A model generated the notes under the pieces. The model was not told where the DNA came from and made no database searches. It saw nothing but the letters and a program-made list of their open reading frames with translations. This document shows, piece after piece, positions 24,475 through 32,846 of a stretch of DNA of 64,000 bases. The translations under genes were made by a program, and so were the position numbers. The stretch is from positions 1 to 64,000 of the IMG/VR virus record IMGVR_UViG_3300018080_000148. One strand, given 5' to 3'. Numbering within the stretch: position 1 is the first letter of the stretch; every line of letters begins with the position of its first letter. The stretch is from a virus.

Positions 24475-25590
24475 ATGGAATTTCGTGAATGGCTCTTATG
24501 GGAAGCTGGCTACGGGCCAGTTACCGATCCTTACGAAGCTCTTCAGCTTCTTGGATTGGATGATTATAGCGGAAAAAGGCTTGATGACACAATATTAAGT
24601 TCGGCCTACAGGATAGCGGCACGCAAAACCCACCCCGACTCCGGTGGAGACAAAGAAGAATTCCAAAAGGTTGCCGCAGCATATGAGATATTAAGGGCAT
24701 TCGCCGACAGTGGGCAAACTCTCCCAACCACCCCCGGCCAGACAAGAGCCCATACGGGATTTGGTAGTGGATTCGGCACAAGGCCACCAGCCCCGAACGT
24801 GCCCACAAGAGACAGGCCAGAAGAGGCACCTGTATATTCAGAAGCCGATCTTAAGCAATGGGCAGAACAAGTCGCTGCTAAAGGATTTGTACAAGTCATT
24901 CAAAAAGAAAAAAAAGACACCTTGGGCGCAATGGGGCATTGGCAATATCCCATGGGCAGTAAAGTTCGCACCTGGAAACTGTCCCGTTTTGGGAACGACA
25001 ACCCCGAAGGTATCATCACTACCGTCCGGGACATCATGCGACAAGCTAGGGTTGAAGAGCCTTGGGCTGATAAAGTGGTCCAAATTAACATTTATGATGC
25101 TTACGCTTTCATCAACTTCATATGGCCGCTCTCAGAAGATGCCATAGAACATAACAAGAGAACAGCGGCACATTTATCTAGATTGTTTGGGCGTGAATAC
25201 AAGGCCGATACCTTTGGCTACTGCACCATAGAATTTAACGCTCCTCCGAAACCCAAGAAAAAAGGCGGCGGCATGAAAGCCAATGCGGTTTCTGAATACC
25301 TAGCAAACAATGGATTGAGATACGTGGGCGGTGGCGGCAAGAACACCTACTACGGGCTGACGGCACACCAAGAAGGAAAAACACCATTGGGGTACGTTGT
25401 GAAATTGCAAAAAGCCGTATTCAAGTGTGTTTATCGCTACCGCTACACAGGTGGCTACCGATCCGAAATTAGAGAAGTTGAAAAGTTCAGCAAACCCTAC
25501 GGCCAATTAACGCCCGAGATCCTCGACAAAGTGATCGAATGGGTTAAGGCGATGTACGAAAAACACGGTCTTGGTGAAGATAGGGACTAA
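24475..25590 (+). CDS. J-domain (DnaJ-like) protein with capsid-targeting-like N-terminus
   Basis: ATG 24475 is preferred over 24460 because it places the late box 5 nt upstream and exposes the tag MEFREWLLWEAGYG (possible cleavage after LWE). Residues 18-75 are a J-domain with the HPD signature (53-55), which stimulates Hsp70 ATPase. A Pro/Gly-rich linker (about 80-115) follows, then a 250-aa domain of unknown type. I infer a co-chaperone packaged in the head and delivered on infection. It meets the minus-strand gene in a 4-nt overlap. Confidence 0.8.
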   Translation: MEFREWLLWEAGYGPVTDPYEALQLLGLDDYSGKRLDDTILSSAYRIAARKTHPDSGGDKEEFQKVAAAYEILRAFADSGQTLPTTPGQTRAHTGFGSGFGTRPPAPNVPTRDRPEEAPVYSEADLKQWAEQVAAKGFVQVIQKEKKDTLGAMGHWQYPMGSKVRTWKLSRFGNDNPEGIITTVRDIMRQARVEEPWADKVVQINIYDAYAFINFIWPLSEDAIEHNKRTAAHLSRLFGREYKADTFGYCTIEFNAPPKPKKKGGGMKANAVSEYLANNGLRYVGGGGKNTYYGLTAHQEGKTPLGYVVKLQKAVFKCVYRYRYTGGYRSEIREVEKFSKPYGQLTPEILDKVIEWVKAMYEKHGLGEDRD

Positions 25591-25961
25591 CGGTTCATCA
25601 CGTTGGACAAATCAACCCATCCCCATCTCGGGTATTCTCCGGGATTTTGAGGGGCCATAGCCGCTTCGGTGTAGTTCCAGTCTTGCCCCATCTCAGTCGA
25701 GTGTCGGACATGAATGCACTTCCCCTCCCCGTCCAATTGATGCAACGCATCGCAAATACCATCCTGATAGTCGCACTCTTCGGCCATAGCCAGAAGCTCG
25801 TCCAGCGGATAGTCGTCATCAGACCACCCCATTCCAAGACAATCATAACTGTTGATGCGAACAAACTCTTGCCCTGCTGGACTTTCCAACACCAAGTAGT
25901 TTAAGGGATGCTTCTCATCAAAAAGCTCACGAAGCCTCTTCATCTTCAGCCAGTAATTCAT
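25587..25961 (-). CDS. Hypothetical protein, 124 aa
   Basis: ATG 25961 is chosen because AGGA lies 6 nt upstream; the longer frame from 25985 lacks a site. An acidic protein with DSDDDYPLDELLAMAEECDYQDG-like character; no family recognised. Its start lies inside the end of the preceding gene in another frame. Confidence 0.5.
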   Translation of the reverse strand: MNYWLKMKRLRELFDEKHPLNYLVLESPAGQEFVRINSYDCLGMGWSDDDYPLDELLAMAEECDYQDGICDALHQLDGEGKCIHVRHSTEMGQDWNYTEAAMAPQNPGEYPRWGWVDLSNVMNR

Positions 25962-26478
25962 CTTTTGTCCTAACCAATGCACCACTGCACATGGTCATTG
26001 TTTTCTCTCGCATCATCGTTAATGCTTCTTGAATTCCAACATCTGGCAATTCCGGCAAGCCGAACTTTTTCAAAACTTCAATCGGGACTATAATGGTTGA
26101 AGATTCATCTTCCTGTTTTTCAAAATCTTCAATCACTTCAAGTTCATTACCTGGAATGTGTCCAATGTGCGGAAGGTCTTTACATGCCTCCCTCTCCCAG
26201 GAGCGGAAGTTCTTCTCGTGTTCATAAGAATGAAAAACAACCGGTGTGATGACTACCTCGGCTCCACCATTGATTACCTGCAACCCCTGTGTGATGGTGC
26301 AATTACCATACACATCTTTAAAGTCAAAACTCTCGGGGTCTATCCAAGTGGCCGCATCTTCCTCTTTGATGTGTACATCACAACGCCTAACATAAAGTGA
26401 ACTGGAATGAGGGTATCGAATGAACCTTTGTCCCTCAAGCTTCCTGAGGGCGTCCTTAGGAATCGCTTTGTTTTCCAT
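25927..26478 (-). CDS. Hypothetical protein, 183 aa
   Basis: ATG 26478 has GGAG 7 nt upstream. The longer frame from 26820 is only the shadow of the neighbouring gene. Contains a beta-rich centre (NCTITQGLQVINGGAEVVIT) and an acidic C-terminus. No motif recognised. It overlaps the upstream zinc-ribbon gene by 23 nt. Confidence 0.6.
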   Translation of the reverse strand: MENKAIPKDALRKLEGQRFIRYPHSSSLYVRRCDVHIKEEDAATWIDPESFDFKDVYGNCTITQGLQVINGGAEVVITPVVFHSYEHEKNFRSWEREACKDLPHIGHIPGNELEVIEDFEKQEDESSTIIVPIEVLKKFGLPELPDVGIQEALTMMREKTMTMCSGALVRTKDELLAEDEEAS

Positions 26479-27103
26479 GACAATCTCCACAAAGGTACTC
26501 GAACATGTTATTGGTGCCCCAAAACAATTCTTTGCCGGTGTCTTGAGTTTTGCCACATTTGGAGCAATGCATCGGTCTGATTTTATGCTGGACCTCATCA
26601 CACTTCTCTGAAAGCGCCCGCATCTTCTGAAACAACTCTGCACCATAAATGCGGCCCGTGTGTTTATCATCCGCTTCCTGGAACTCGCCTCGGAGCTTCT
26701 TCTGGATCTTTTTTCGTCGGCTGCAACACGACCTTGTTTTGCGTTCGGCCCGAAGACCCTGCTGCTTGGAAGCAAAGTTGGCCTTAATCCCTTCCATGAG
26801 TTTGTGGCCCGCACTCTCATTCCTGGTCTTTACCTGCACCGAAAAAGACTGCTTGTCACTCACCATTTCCTTGGGAACCTCTTTCCACTCCACTCCCGAG
26901 TCAATTCCCGCTCTTTCCAGTTTCCTCGCCACCTTCACATCTTTGGCTGCGATTTTCTTCGCCCGAGCTACATCCCCCGACGTGAGATTGTCCCCCCGAG
27001 TCAACTTGTAAGTCACCAGGGCATCCTTCACTATCTCCAATACCTTCAGACGATTTTCCTCCTGCTTCTCCGCTTCCTGTAGCCAAAAGTTCTTGCTGCT
27101 CAT
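26456..27103 (-). CDS. Coiled-coil protein with C-terminal zinc ribbon
   Basis: ATG 27103 follows an AGGAGA site (215 aa); the frame upstream of it is not used. The protein is Lys/Glu-rich and helical, ending in CSKCGK...CGDC, a zinc ribbon. The start lies within the tail of the membrane-protein gene. Function unknown; nucleic acid binding is plausible. Confidence 0.65.
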   Translation of the reverse strand: MSSKNFWLQEAEKQEENRLKVLEIVKDALVTYKLTRGDNLTSGDVARAKKIAAKDVKVARKLERAGIDSGVEWKEVPKEMVSDKQSFSVQVKTRNESAGHKLMEGIKANFASKQQGLRAERKTRSCCSRRKKIQKKLRGEFQEADDKHTGRIYGAELFQKMRALSEKCDEVQHKIRPMHCSKCGKTQDTGKELFWGTNNMFEYLCGDCHGKQSDS

Positions 27104-27341
27104 TTTCTCTCCTGAATAGCGACCATAATTGCGGCAGGTCTCTCTTAAAGGCATTGACGAACTGGTGCCGCACCGGCCAGATCGCATAAACCATGAACAA
27201 GGGGAACGATATGGCAAACACACCAACCCACCACATCCACATGGGCGTGATGGCCAGGGCAAACAAAATACACCCCAGCGCTATCACAATGTCAATCGTC
27301 TCATCCTTCAGACTCGTCCACCAAGATTTCTGGCGGTCCAT
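26901..27341 (-). CDS. Two-helix membrane protein overlapping the next gene
   Basis: The start is ATG 27341 (or 27350). Residues about 15-35 and 38-57 form two hydrophobic segments (IVIALGCILFALAI; WWVGVFAISFPLFMVYAI) with a short turn. The last 68 residues are Gly/Ser/Glu-rich and are read out of frame through the first 203 nt of the zinc-ribbon gene. The membrane part looks real. The tail may be a by-product of a lost stop. Confidence 0.55.
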   Translation of the reverse strand: MDRQKSWWTSLKDETIDIVIALGCILFALAITPMWMWWVGVFAISFPLFMVYAIWPVRHQFVNAFKRDLPQLWSLFRRENEQQELLATGSGEAGGKSSEGIGDSEGCPGDLQVDSGGQSHVGGCSSGEENRSQRCEGGEETGKSGN

Positions 27342-27759
27342 CTTCCTCATCTCCTATGTGCGCCTCGATTCCTTTTGCCTTAAGTTCTTCCTTGGCCCTC
27401 TTCTCAAGCTCATCGAGTTTTTCTTTCAGAGTCGTCAGCCCTTCAGCCTCCAACTCCTCATTGAGTTTTTTCTTCTCGCCCTCCTCCTTAAGATACTCTT
27501 CTTCCAAGGCTTCTAGAATCTGGTAATTCTTCTCTAGCTGCGCCCGAACCTCTTCCTCCCGCCGCTCATCACGCTCCTTCTGTTTTTCGGGATCATTGAT
27601 GATGGGACGAATTTTCTCACGGGTTCTGTGGGCTGCCCGCTCGGCACGCTTCCTTGCACGATTATCGGCTTTGATTTTCTCACTCCGACGTTGAGCCTTC
27701 TTTTTCCTGTCAGCTTCCTTGCTATGCTTCTTGCGTTCTTTGAGTTTTTTGTTACCCAT
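27301..27759 (-). CDS. Highly charged coiled-coil protein
   Basis: The start ATG 27759 overlaps the previous stop (ATGGGTAA). A 152-aa protein: the first half is Lys/Arg-rich (KKAQRRSEKIK, RARKRAERAAHR), the second Glu/Leu-rich with heptad character. No enzymatic motif. Could be a scaffold-like or DNA-binding protein. It is in the same operon as the capsid-like gene, upstream in transcription. Confidence 0.65.
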   Translation of the reverse strand: MGNKKLKERKKHSKEADRKKKAQRRSEKIKADNRARKRAERAAHRTREKIRPIINDPEKQKERDERREEEVRAQLEKNYQILEALEEEYLKEEGEKKKLNEELEAEGLTTLKEKLDELEKRAKEELKAKGIEAHIGDEEDGPPEILVDESEG

Positions 27760-28390
27760 TAAACCTAATTGCCTCCACGGTTGTGCCGCCTTGCTCACGA
27801 GTGGGCAGCCAGATTGTCTTCCACGTATTGGGCAGGCGATCATTCAATTCCTTGAAAACACGATCCTTCATGCGTTCAACGAAAGCCTCTGCCTTTTCAG
27901 TTGGAAGTTGACCAACTTCCACATAAAAGATCAACAGCCCCTCAAGAGGCGGCTGGTCCAACTCGGTCTTCTTGGCCTCTATGAAATTATAATACTTGGA
28001 AAGTGCTTCTCCAAGCTTCTTCTCGTCCACAATGTCTGGATGCTTCATTGGAGGGAGTTTTCTTTTAACTTCATCTTCAGCCTTAACTCTTTTCATGAAC
28101 TCCTCCAACTCTTCACCTTCTAGCCCATCATACACTTCGGCGTTTGAGGGAACTTCCTGATAGTGGGAAACCAAGTGTTTGCAATAGGCGTTCGTGTCTA
28201 TTGGGTGCTCTGCTGGCCTAGTCATATCGAGCATGTCATCCTCTACTGGATCGCAATAGCTGCACTTACAACCTTGTTTGTGATCGGCTGCAAGCTCGTC
28301 TCTATGCTTAAGCGAGTCCCTATCAAGCTTCTTTTGATATTCCCCAATCCTGTTAGACTGTTCCTCCCAATAATTTTCCACACTGTTCAT
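27752..28390 (-). CDS. Hypothetical protein with short Cys motif
   Basis: A 212-aa protein, acidic, with HKQGCKCSYCDPVE (about 37-50), a possible metal-binding knuckle. The C-terminal half has a mixed fold without recognised motifs. Same-strand gene in the 27-31 kb operon. Confidence 0.65.
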   Translation of the reverse strand: MNSVENYWEEQSNRIGEYQKKLDRDSLKHRDELAADHKQGCKCSYCDPVEDDMLDMTRPAEHPIDTNAYCKHLVSHYQEVPSNAEVYDGLEGEELEEFMKRVKAEDEVKRKLPPMKHPDIVDEKKLGEALSKYYNFIEAKKTELDQPPLEGLLIFYVEVGQLPTEKAEAFVERMKDRVFKELNDRLPNTWKTIWLPTREQGGTTVEAIRFNG

Positions 28391-28391
28391 G

Positions 28392-29159
28392 TTATCCCCT
28401 TAAATCTGGTACTCCGAATTTGTCATCCACCCCATCCCAAGCCAACGTTGGCTCTTCACCAGCCGGTGGGCCCTGATTCTCAAATGGACCATCCAACTTG
28501 CCCGGCAAGTTGAAGTGAATGCTGTTGATTGTTCTTTTTTGCCCTGCATCATCGACTGTTACATAGTCCATCCCCGCCTGCGCATTGGGATTGGGCTTCT
28601 CATCATAAATCGGGTACTTTTGCCCCCGAGTAAATGGAAGCCCTCGCTTGGCAATCTCATCCCGCAGAAAAGCGGGCGGATCAAACACCTCTTCCCGTAA
28701 CGCACGACCAAGATTGACGGGCGCACGTGGCTGCGGAGCAGTCACGTTGGGTCTTCTTGGGGGAGATGCCCCTCCCTGCTGTTGAATAATTTGCCCCAGC
28801 AAGTCGGGATTCGCAGCCAACAAGGCCGCTAATTGATCTCTCGGATTAGACGACTCTTCCGGAGATTCTTCTGAGACCATGGCCGTGGGGCCATCGTCGA
28901 ACTTGAACTTCTTGTTTTTAATCATGAAGCCGTCATCGACTTCTCTGTAGTTCAACTTCTTCTTGGTGTACTCGTAGATCTCCACATCCGTCACTAAAAT
29001 ATTACGACGTGCCAATTGTGCAAAGATCTTGGCGGCGGCTGCCTCTAAAGGAATGTCGTCATTGGCTTTGCCCACTCGAACCTTCCGGGTCAACACTTCA
29101 TCGCCATATTTTCCTTTTTCAATTTCCTCCTGAAAATGAAATATCAGTTCATAACCCAT
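28392..29159 (-). CDS. Hypothetical protein, 255 aa
   Basis: The N-terminal 95 aa look like a small alpha/beta domain. Residues about 100-150 are a Gln/Pro/Ala-rich linker (IIQQQGGASPPRRP), and the C-terminus is Pro/Gly/Asp-rich. No family recognised. One of a run of same-strand genes behind the capsid-like gene, so a virion or assembly role is possible. Confidence 0.65.
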   Translation of the reverse strand: MGYELIFHFQEEIEKGKYGDEVLTRKVRVGKANDDIPLEAAAAKIFAQLARRNILVTDVEIYEYTKKKLNYREVDDGFMIKNKKFKFDDGPTAMVSEESPEESSNPRDQLAALLAANPDLLGQIIQQQGGASPPRRPNVTAPQPRAPVNLGRALREEVFDPPAFLRDEIAKRGLPFTRGQKYPIYDEKPNPNAQAGMDYVTVDDAGQKRTINSIHFNLPGKLDGPFENQGPPAGEEPTLAWDGVDDKFGVPDLRG

Positions 29160-29167
29160 GTTGCTCC

Positions 29168-29707
29168 TTACCAGCTATCCACGCCTGCAAATTCGCCTCG
29201 ATATTCATACTGATGGTACTCACCAGTCAGATCATGCTGAGTCTTGGTGCGGACCTTCTGTGCGAAGATCTTCATCCTCTTGTAAAGACGCATGAAATGA
29301 ACCAACTCCTGAGCATTGGGATCAGACAAACCCATCTCTTCTAAGATGTCAGCGTCCGTGATCGTCGGCTTCTTCGGATCAAGAAACGCCTTGTGTCTAA
29401 ACTTACTGTGTGACGAAGGGAAGGCCGACTGGTTTACAATCGAAAACAAGCCGGAATAAATCCCCACCAAAAGGGTTGTGAGCCTATTGGGCGGCTTGCC
29501 ATCTATCACAGAAGACCTACGAGTGGCCTTTTCCCAACCATACTTGCGTTCATACTCGCCCGCATCCATGGTAAAGAATTCCTTGTTTTCCTCGGTCAAC
29601 TCCTTGCAGTATCGATCAAGATCCAGGTGTTGCCACCCAATTTCTTCTTCCCATTTCTTACGTGCGGCCTCTTCGTCAGCCTTGTTTTCCCATACGTTCT
29701 TAGCCAT
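29168..29707 (-). CDS. Hypothetical protein, 179 aa
   Basis: ATG 29707 lies in an 8-nt overlap with the preceding stop (ATGGCTAA), with GAGGAG upstream. The first 60 aa are Trp/Glu/Lys-rich helices; the middle is hydrophobic (TTLLVGIYSGLFSIV). No motif recognised. Directly follows the capsid-like gene. Confidence 0.65.
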   Translation of the reverse strand: MAKNVWENKADEEAARKKWEEEIGWQHLDLDRYCKELTEENKEFFTMDAGEYERKYGWEKATRRSSVIDGKPPNRLTTLLVGIYSGLFSIVNQSAFPSSHSKFRHKAFLDPKKPTITDADILEEMGLSDPNAQELVHFMRLYKRMKIFAQKVRTKTQHDLTGEYHQYEYRGEFAGVDSW

Positions 29708-30659
29708 CTTCTTCATTCTCCTCGTTATTAGGTGAGTAACCATGCACTTGAATCCGTCCATAGAATTCCGGGAACGGCATGGCTTTGCCATACCTGGACA
29801 TAATCCTCTCTTCCCGAACGTTCAGGCCGGGGATTTTCACAGGAGAAATAAAAAGAGTGACGTATGGGCAGTAGAAATACCCACTAGAATAAAAATCGCC
29901 CTTGTGCCCCACCAAAATCGTCCCCTCTTGACAAGATGGGTGTGCATAAACCTTTTGCCTGCCCATCGCACCTCTATGGAAACTCTTTATGTCAAACTCA
30001 TCCTGTTCCAATAGAGTAGAGGCCAACTGTGGCGTAGTCAAAATCCAGGTGGGTTGACGACCACCTTGCTTTTCAACTCGGCCCATCGTCATTCGCAAGT
30101 GGGCTTCCAGGTCATCTCTGTTCTTCCATTGGTGTTCAGAAGTTGTTGGCGCATTCCTGGCCACGTCATTGATGACCTCCACGTTCATCTTGTTGACAAG
30201 CCACTCTGCATATTCAGCACAAGCCTCTGCTTCCGCATCTAGATTGTGATCTTCACTTGATGGCCGAGATGGCATTCGCTGAAGAGAAGCCGTCTTGGCT
30301 TTAACCGCACGAGAACGAATGTTACCATACAAGTCTCGATACGCAATAGAATGTTCGGCCCCCATCATTGTTTGGACCGAACCAATCTGAAAGCCAATAA
30401 AAGAAGACGGGTTGATGACCCTGCGGACAATGGGAATACTTACCCGCTTGAGATAAGGGAAGTATTCATTGAAAAATTCCGTAACTTCCTTCAGGTCGCC
30501 ATGCGTTTCGTTGATGGTTCTCTGGCTATCTAACGCAAGAGCCACCTGTTCTTTCTCTAAGTTGTCTACGATCCCTCTTAACAATCCAGTGCTTTCCCAG
30601 AGATCTACTATTTGCTGTTTCTGACTCAAAATCCTTTCGTGTACTGATACTTCATCCAT
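29700..30659 (-). CDS. gp23-like major capsid / vertex protein
   Basis: The C-terminal third has GYFYCPYVTLFISPV followed by RIMSRYGKAMPF, close to the GxFYCPYVPL...RYG signature of T4 gp23-type HK97-fold capsid proteins. WESTGLLRGIVDN and the VALALDSQ stretch near the N-terminus resemble its start. At 319 aa it is much shorter than T4 gp23 (521 aa), so it might be a reduced shell or vertex protein. GGAGG precedes ATG 30659. Assigned from pattern, not alignment. Confidence 0.55.
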   Translation of the reverse strand: MDEVSVHERILSQKQQIVDLWESTGLLRGIVDNLEKEQVALALDSQRTINETHGDLKEVTEFFNEYFPYLKRVSIPIVRRVINPSSFIGFQIGSVQTMMGAEHSIAYRDLYGNIRSRAVKAKTASLQRMPSRPSSEDHNLDAEAEACAEYAEWLVNKMNVEVINDVARNAPTTSEHQWKNRDDLEAHLRMTMGRVEKQGGRQPTWILTTPQLASTLLEQDEFDIKSFHRGAMGRQKVYAHPSCQEGTILVGHKGDFYSSGYFYCPYVTLFISPVKIPGLNVREERIMSRYGKAMPFPEFYGRIQVHGYSPNNEENEEDG

Positions 30660-30671
30660 ACTGCCTCCTAA

Positions 30672-31298
30672 TTACCTTTCTATAAGTCCAACACCATATC
30701 TGGTGTTTACAACGGTTGGCTCCCGGCCTTGGACTTTACAGAAATCCCGAAACACATCTCCTGTCGGCTGATGGAAATTGACGTACTCCACCACGATCAG
30801 CCCACCCTCTTCCACATGCGGCCAAACCATGTCCATGTGCAGCCGCATTTTGTCATGTGTGGTTTCCTCATTGAACATCACCATGTCCCATTTCGTGGCT
30901 TGTAAAGCCTTGGTGAAATCGACATCCATGAAATCCCCCACATGCACGTCCACGGCACGTGGGTTGGGATAAGCATCTTTTATGTTGGCAACACCCATCC
31001 GGGGAGAAAAATACTCATCCTCTTTTTCTTGGAAGCCAAGAAATGTTTCCACCGAACGACAGCTTTTCAAAAAACAGCCACTTAAAAGTCCGAGGCGAAA
31101 TCCAATTTTCAGAAGAGATTTGGGGTGAATGTGTTTTCCCAAATGATAATAGAAAGGCGTGTAGGTATCATCTGTGTAAGCAAAGGTCCGACGAGACCTC
31201 TCCTCAATGACCCTCATGCGACCCAAAAGAATGCGGGCGCTAATCAATTTTGCACCAAGCTCTTTTTCGAGCTTGGTTCGTAGCTCTTGAATATCCAC
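30672..31298 (-). CDS. SAM-dependent methyltransferase-like protein
   Basis: The start is probably GTG 31298, with AAAGG upstream; a longer GTG frame from 31328 exists. The Rossmann core shows VDVHVGDFMDVDF and WDMVMFNEETTHDK, then the late strand EEGGLIVVEYVN, as in class I methyltransferases. The glycine-rich SAM loop is poor (GFRLGLLSG), so the assignment is tentative. It is upstream of the capsid-like gene on the same strand. Confidence 0.5.
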   Translation of the reverse strand: MDIQELRTKLEKELGAKLISARILLGRMRVIEERSRRTFAYTDDTYTPFYYHLGKHIHPKSLLKIGFRLGLLSGCFLKSCRSVETFLGFQEKEDEYFSPRMGVANIKDAYPNPRAVDVHVGDFMDVDFTKALQATKWDMVMFNEETTHDKMRLHMDMVWPHVEEGGLIVVEYVNFHQPTGDVFRDFCKVQGREPTVVNTRYGVGLIER

Positions 31299-31328
31299 TC
31301 TTGACCTTTCTAAAATAAAGAGACCCAC

Positions 31329-31422
31329 CCCTATCGCCCTAGTTTACCGTTGAGGACTTGAGATGGGCTGGATATGTAAACCGGCAAAGCCGGGTAGTCC
31401 AACCTTTCGGTTATATAGAGAG
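31329..31422. other. Short gap with stacked hairpins
   Basis: On the minus strand AACC-GAAA-GGTT (a GNRA-type hairpin) is followed by CCGGC-TTT-GCCGG, and GGACT (5') can close with AGTCC about 40 nt later. It forms the leader of the 31298 gene. A regulatory leader is possible; no known riboswitch core was recognised. Confidence 0.3.
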
Positions 31423-31998
31423 CTACTTAATAATTTTTTCCCAACCCTTCCGCAGCATTTTTACCACATCCATGGCATCGGGAACCGCCGTATGCGTGAC
31501 ACCACGAGACTCTCCGATCCTCTTGCGGCACTCTGAACTGTCCGGAAGAGCCGTATCGCCCGCTCGAAGAAGTAGCATGCCCGGATCGAGGATGCGATGG
31601 CGGTACTTGACCCAATCGTCCCACCCAGGCAACCGATTCAAGAACTGGAGATCGAAGGCGGCAAAGTTCTTGCCAGCAAAATTCACCTTCTCTTGATCTG
31701 GATAACCTGGATAGTGGTGACACAACCAACCGTGAAAAATCTCGGGCACCTGTCCAGGCTCGTAGTAATCGTACCCCACTTCACGCTTAGCGATGCGCTT
31801 GAAGATGGCGGGGTGCATGGATAATGCGAATGGCTCACCCTGGAAAATCGGGTGGACCACATAACAATGAAACTTTGGAAGCTCTTCAATGGGGCGTTGT
31901 TCCCGCAAATCGTCAACCACCGCCCCGATCTCGATGACTTGACACATGTAGGGATTCACCCCGGTCGTTTCAATATCAACACTTACATACTTCATCAT
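31423..31998 (-). CDS. DnaQ-like 3'-5' exonuclease (DEDDh)
   Basis: VSVDIETTG (6-14) provides the first DxE, NFAAFDLQFLN the second Asp and HTAVPDAMDVVKML the His and last Asp, completing the DEDDh set. The enzyme removes 3' nucleotides from DNA or RNA. The polymerase at 35908 appears to lack a working exonuclease domain, so this could act as its separate proofreader (inference). RNA turnover is the alternative. Confidence 0.8.
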   Translation of the reverse strand: MMKYVSVDIETTGVNPYMCQVIEIGAVVDDLREQRPIEELPKFHCYVVHPIFQGEPFALSMHPAIFKRIAKREVGYDYYEPGQVPEIFHGWLCHHYPGYPDQEKVNFAGKNFAAFDLQFLNRLPGWDDWVKYRHRILDPGMLLLRAGDTALPDSSECRKRIGESRGVTHTAVPDAMDVVKMLRKGWEKIIK

Positions 31999-32323
31999 TC
32001 GCTCCTATGAACTTAACAGGCTTGCCGAGATCTTCTGCTATCTTGATTTCGGCGTTAACACCAGTGGATTCTTTCCACCCGTCTAATGTCAGTATCCAAA
32101 CCTCGTCCGACCATTCGATAAAAGATCGATCCAGAGCTTCCCAGTATTCCCACGTGCCAGGAAGAGAGCAGCGTGTAGCCACCGGATGGCAAGCGGTAAT
32201 TGGAGAATAGACGATGTGCCCGGCATTCATAAGTTCGCCGGTTTTGTCTGTCACCGCCTCGAATCTGGCTTCCTTTACCTTTTCATCAGGATCGGAGTAG
32301 GGCACTCCCAGATATATTTTCAT
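31976..32323 (-). CDS. DUF1937 / nucleoside deoxyribosyltransferase-like protein
   Basis: ATG 32323 gives 115 aa beginning MKIYLGVPYSDPD. Then VKEARFEAV, HIVYSPITACHP, LPGTWEYWEALDRSF and LDGWKESTGVNAEI follow, matching the DUF1937 pattern, whose fold resembles nucleoside 2-deoxyribosyltransferases. A role in base or nucleotide salvage is likely, but the reaction is unproven for the family. It overlaps the exonuclease start by 23 nt. Confidence 0.75.
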   Translation of the reverse strand: MKIYLGVPYSDPDEKVKEARFEAVTDKTGELMNAGHIVYSPITACHPVATRCSLPGTWEYWEALDRSFIEWSDEVWILTLDGWKESTGVNAEIKIAEDLGKPVKFIGANDEVCKC

Positions 32324-32384
32324 GCTTCCATTCCCATTTAACATGTCCATCCATGATATTACATTCAAGAAATTGCATCAAGGC

Positions 32385-32430
32385 ATAAAAAAAAGAGATC
32401 CTGCGAATCACGTCTTCACAGCATCTCTTA
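32385..32430 (-). terminator. Rho-independent terminator of small minus-strand unit
   Basis: AAGAGATGCTG pairs with CAGGATCTCTT (one mismatch) and is followed by eight T on the minus strand. It overlaps the end of the 51-aa frame at 32408-32563 and isolates the DUF1937 gene from genes upstream. Confidence 0.7.
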
Positions 32431-32563
32431 CCCGGAAAATCGGGATGGTGTTCCCTGTTGGATCAGCATGAGTTGTAACGTTTCCATTATCCAACTCCCA
32501 TGCAAGCTGGTGTCCTCCCATGGTGGCCAGTGACGCATTCGCATGGGCGGCGGCATCGGCCAT
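32408..32563 (-). CDS. Small protein, 51 aa
   Basis: Starts at ATG 32563 and stops at TGA 32408. The composition is protein-like: an Ala-rich start (MADAAAHANASLATMGG), then a mixed tail ending IPIFRVRDAVKT. A competing 67-aa frame over the same DNA looks less natural. The ribosome site is weak. It lies between the 32-bp repeat and a strong terminator. Function unknown. Confidence 0.4.
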   Translation of the reverse strand: MADAAAHANASLATMGGHQLAWELDNGNVTTHADPTGNTIPIFRVRDAVKT

Positions 32564-32603
32564 TCTGCCACGGGATGAAGATGGACCTCAATCCAGGATT
32601 TTA

Positions 32604-32635
32604 TGTGGACACGTTTTTTCCCAATGACCACACCT
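32604..32635 (-). repeat. 32-bp direct repeat, copy 1
   Basis: Identical to 37374-37405 and in the same orientation. On the minus strand it can form a 6-bp stem (TGTGG/CCACA plus a G-T pair) closing a roughly 20-nt invariant loop. It lies right after the stop of the 58-aa gene. Confidence 0.8.
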
Positions 32636-32810
32636 AATATCTATGAATTACCACGTCGATTTTCACGAGCAAGTAATTTTGCCTCAGCTTATCGTAGAAC
32701 ACCCTGTAATATGCTCCGTCCTCTAGCTGCCAGCTTTTGCCAGGGTCTTTAAGTTGCTCGAAAAAATGCAGTTGTTCCAAGTGGTTAAGTCCCGTGGTGT
32801 CAAACTGCAT
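32634..32810 (-). CDS. Small protein, 58 aa
   Basis: ATG 32810 follows a strong GGGAGGGG site. The product MQFDTTGLNHLEQLHFFEQ... is balanced in composition and ends KIDVVIHRY at TAG 32634, just touching the 32-bp repeat. No family recognised. It follows the 166-aa gene of the DnaB operon on the same strand. Confidence 0.6.
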   Translation of the reverse strand: MQFDTTGLNHLEQLHFFEQLKDPGKSWQLEDGAYYRVFYDKLRQNYLLVKIDVVIHRY

Positions 32811-32846
32811 TTATCCCCTCCCAGACAGTTGTGTTGCCACAAGTAT

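Noticed and set aside
25927-26820. 297-aa frame
   Set aside because: The first 114 residues are a shadow of the zinc-ribbon gene; ATG 26478 with GGAG is the likely start.
32428-32631. 67-aa minus-strand frame starting in the 32-bp repeat
   Set aside because: Odd composition (Met/Pro/Trp/His clusters) and a GTG inside the repeat; the overlapping 51-aa frame looks more protein-like.
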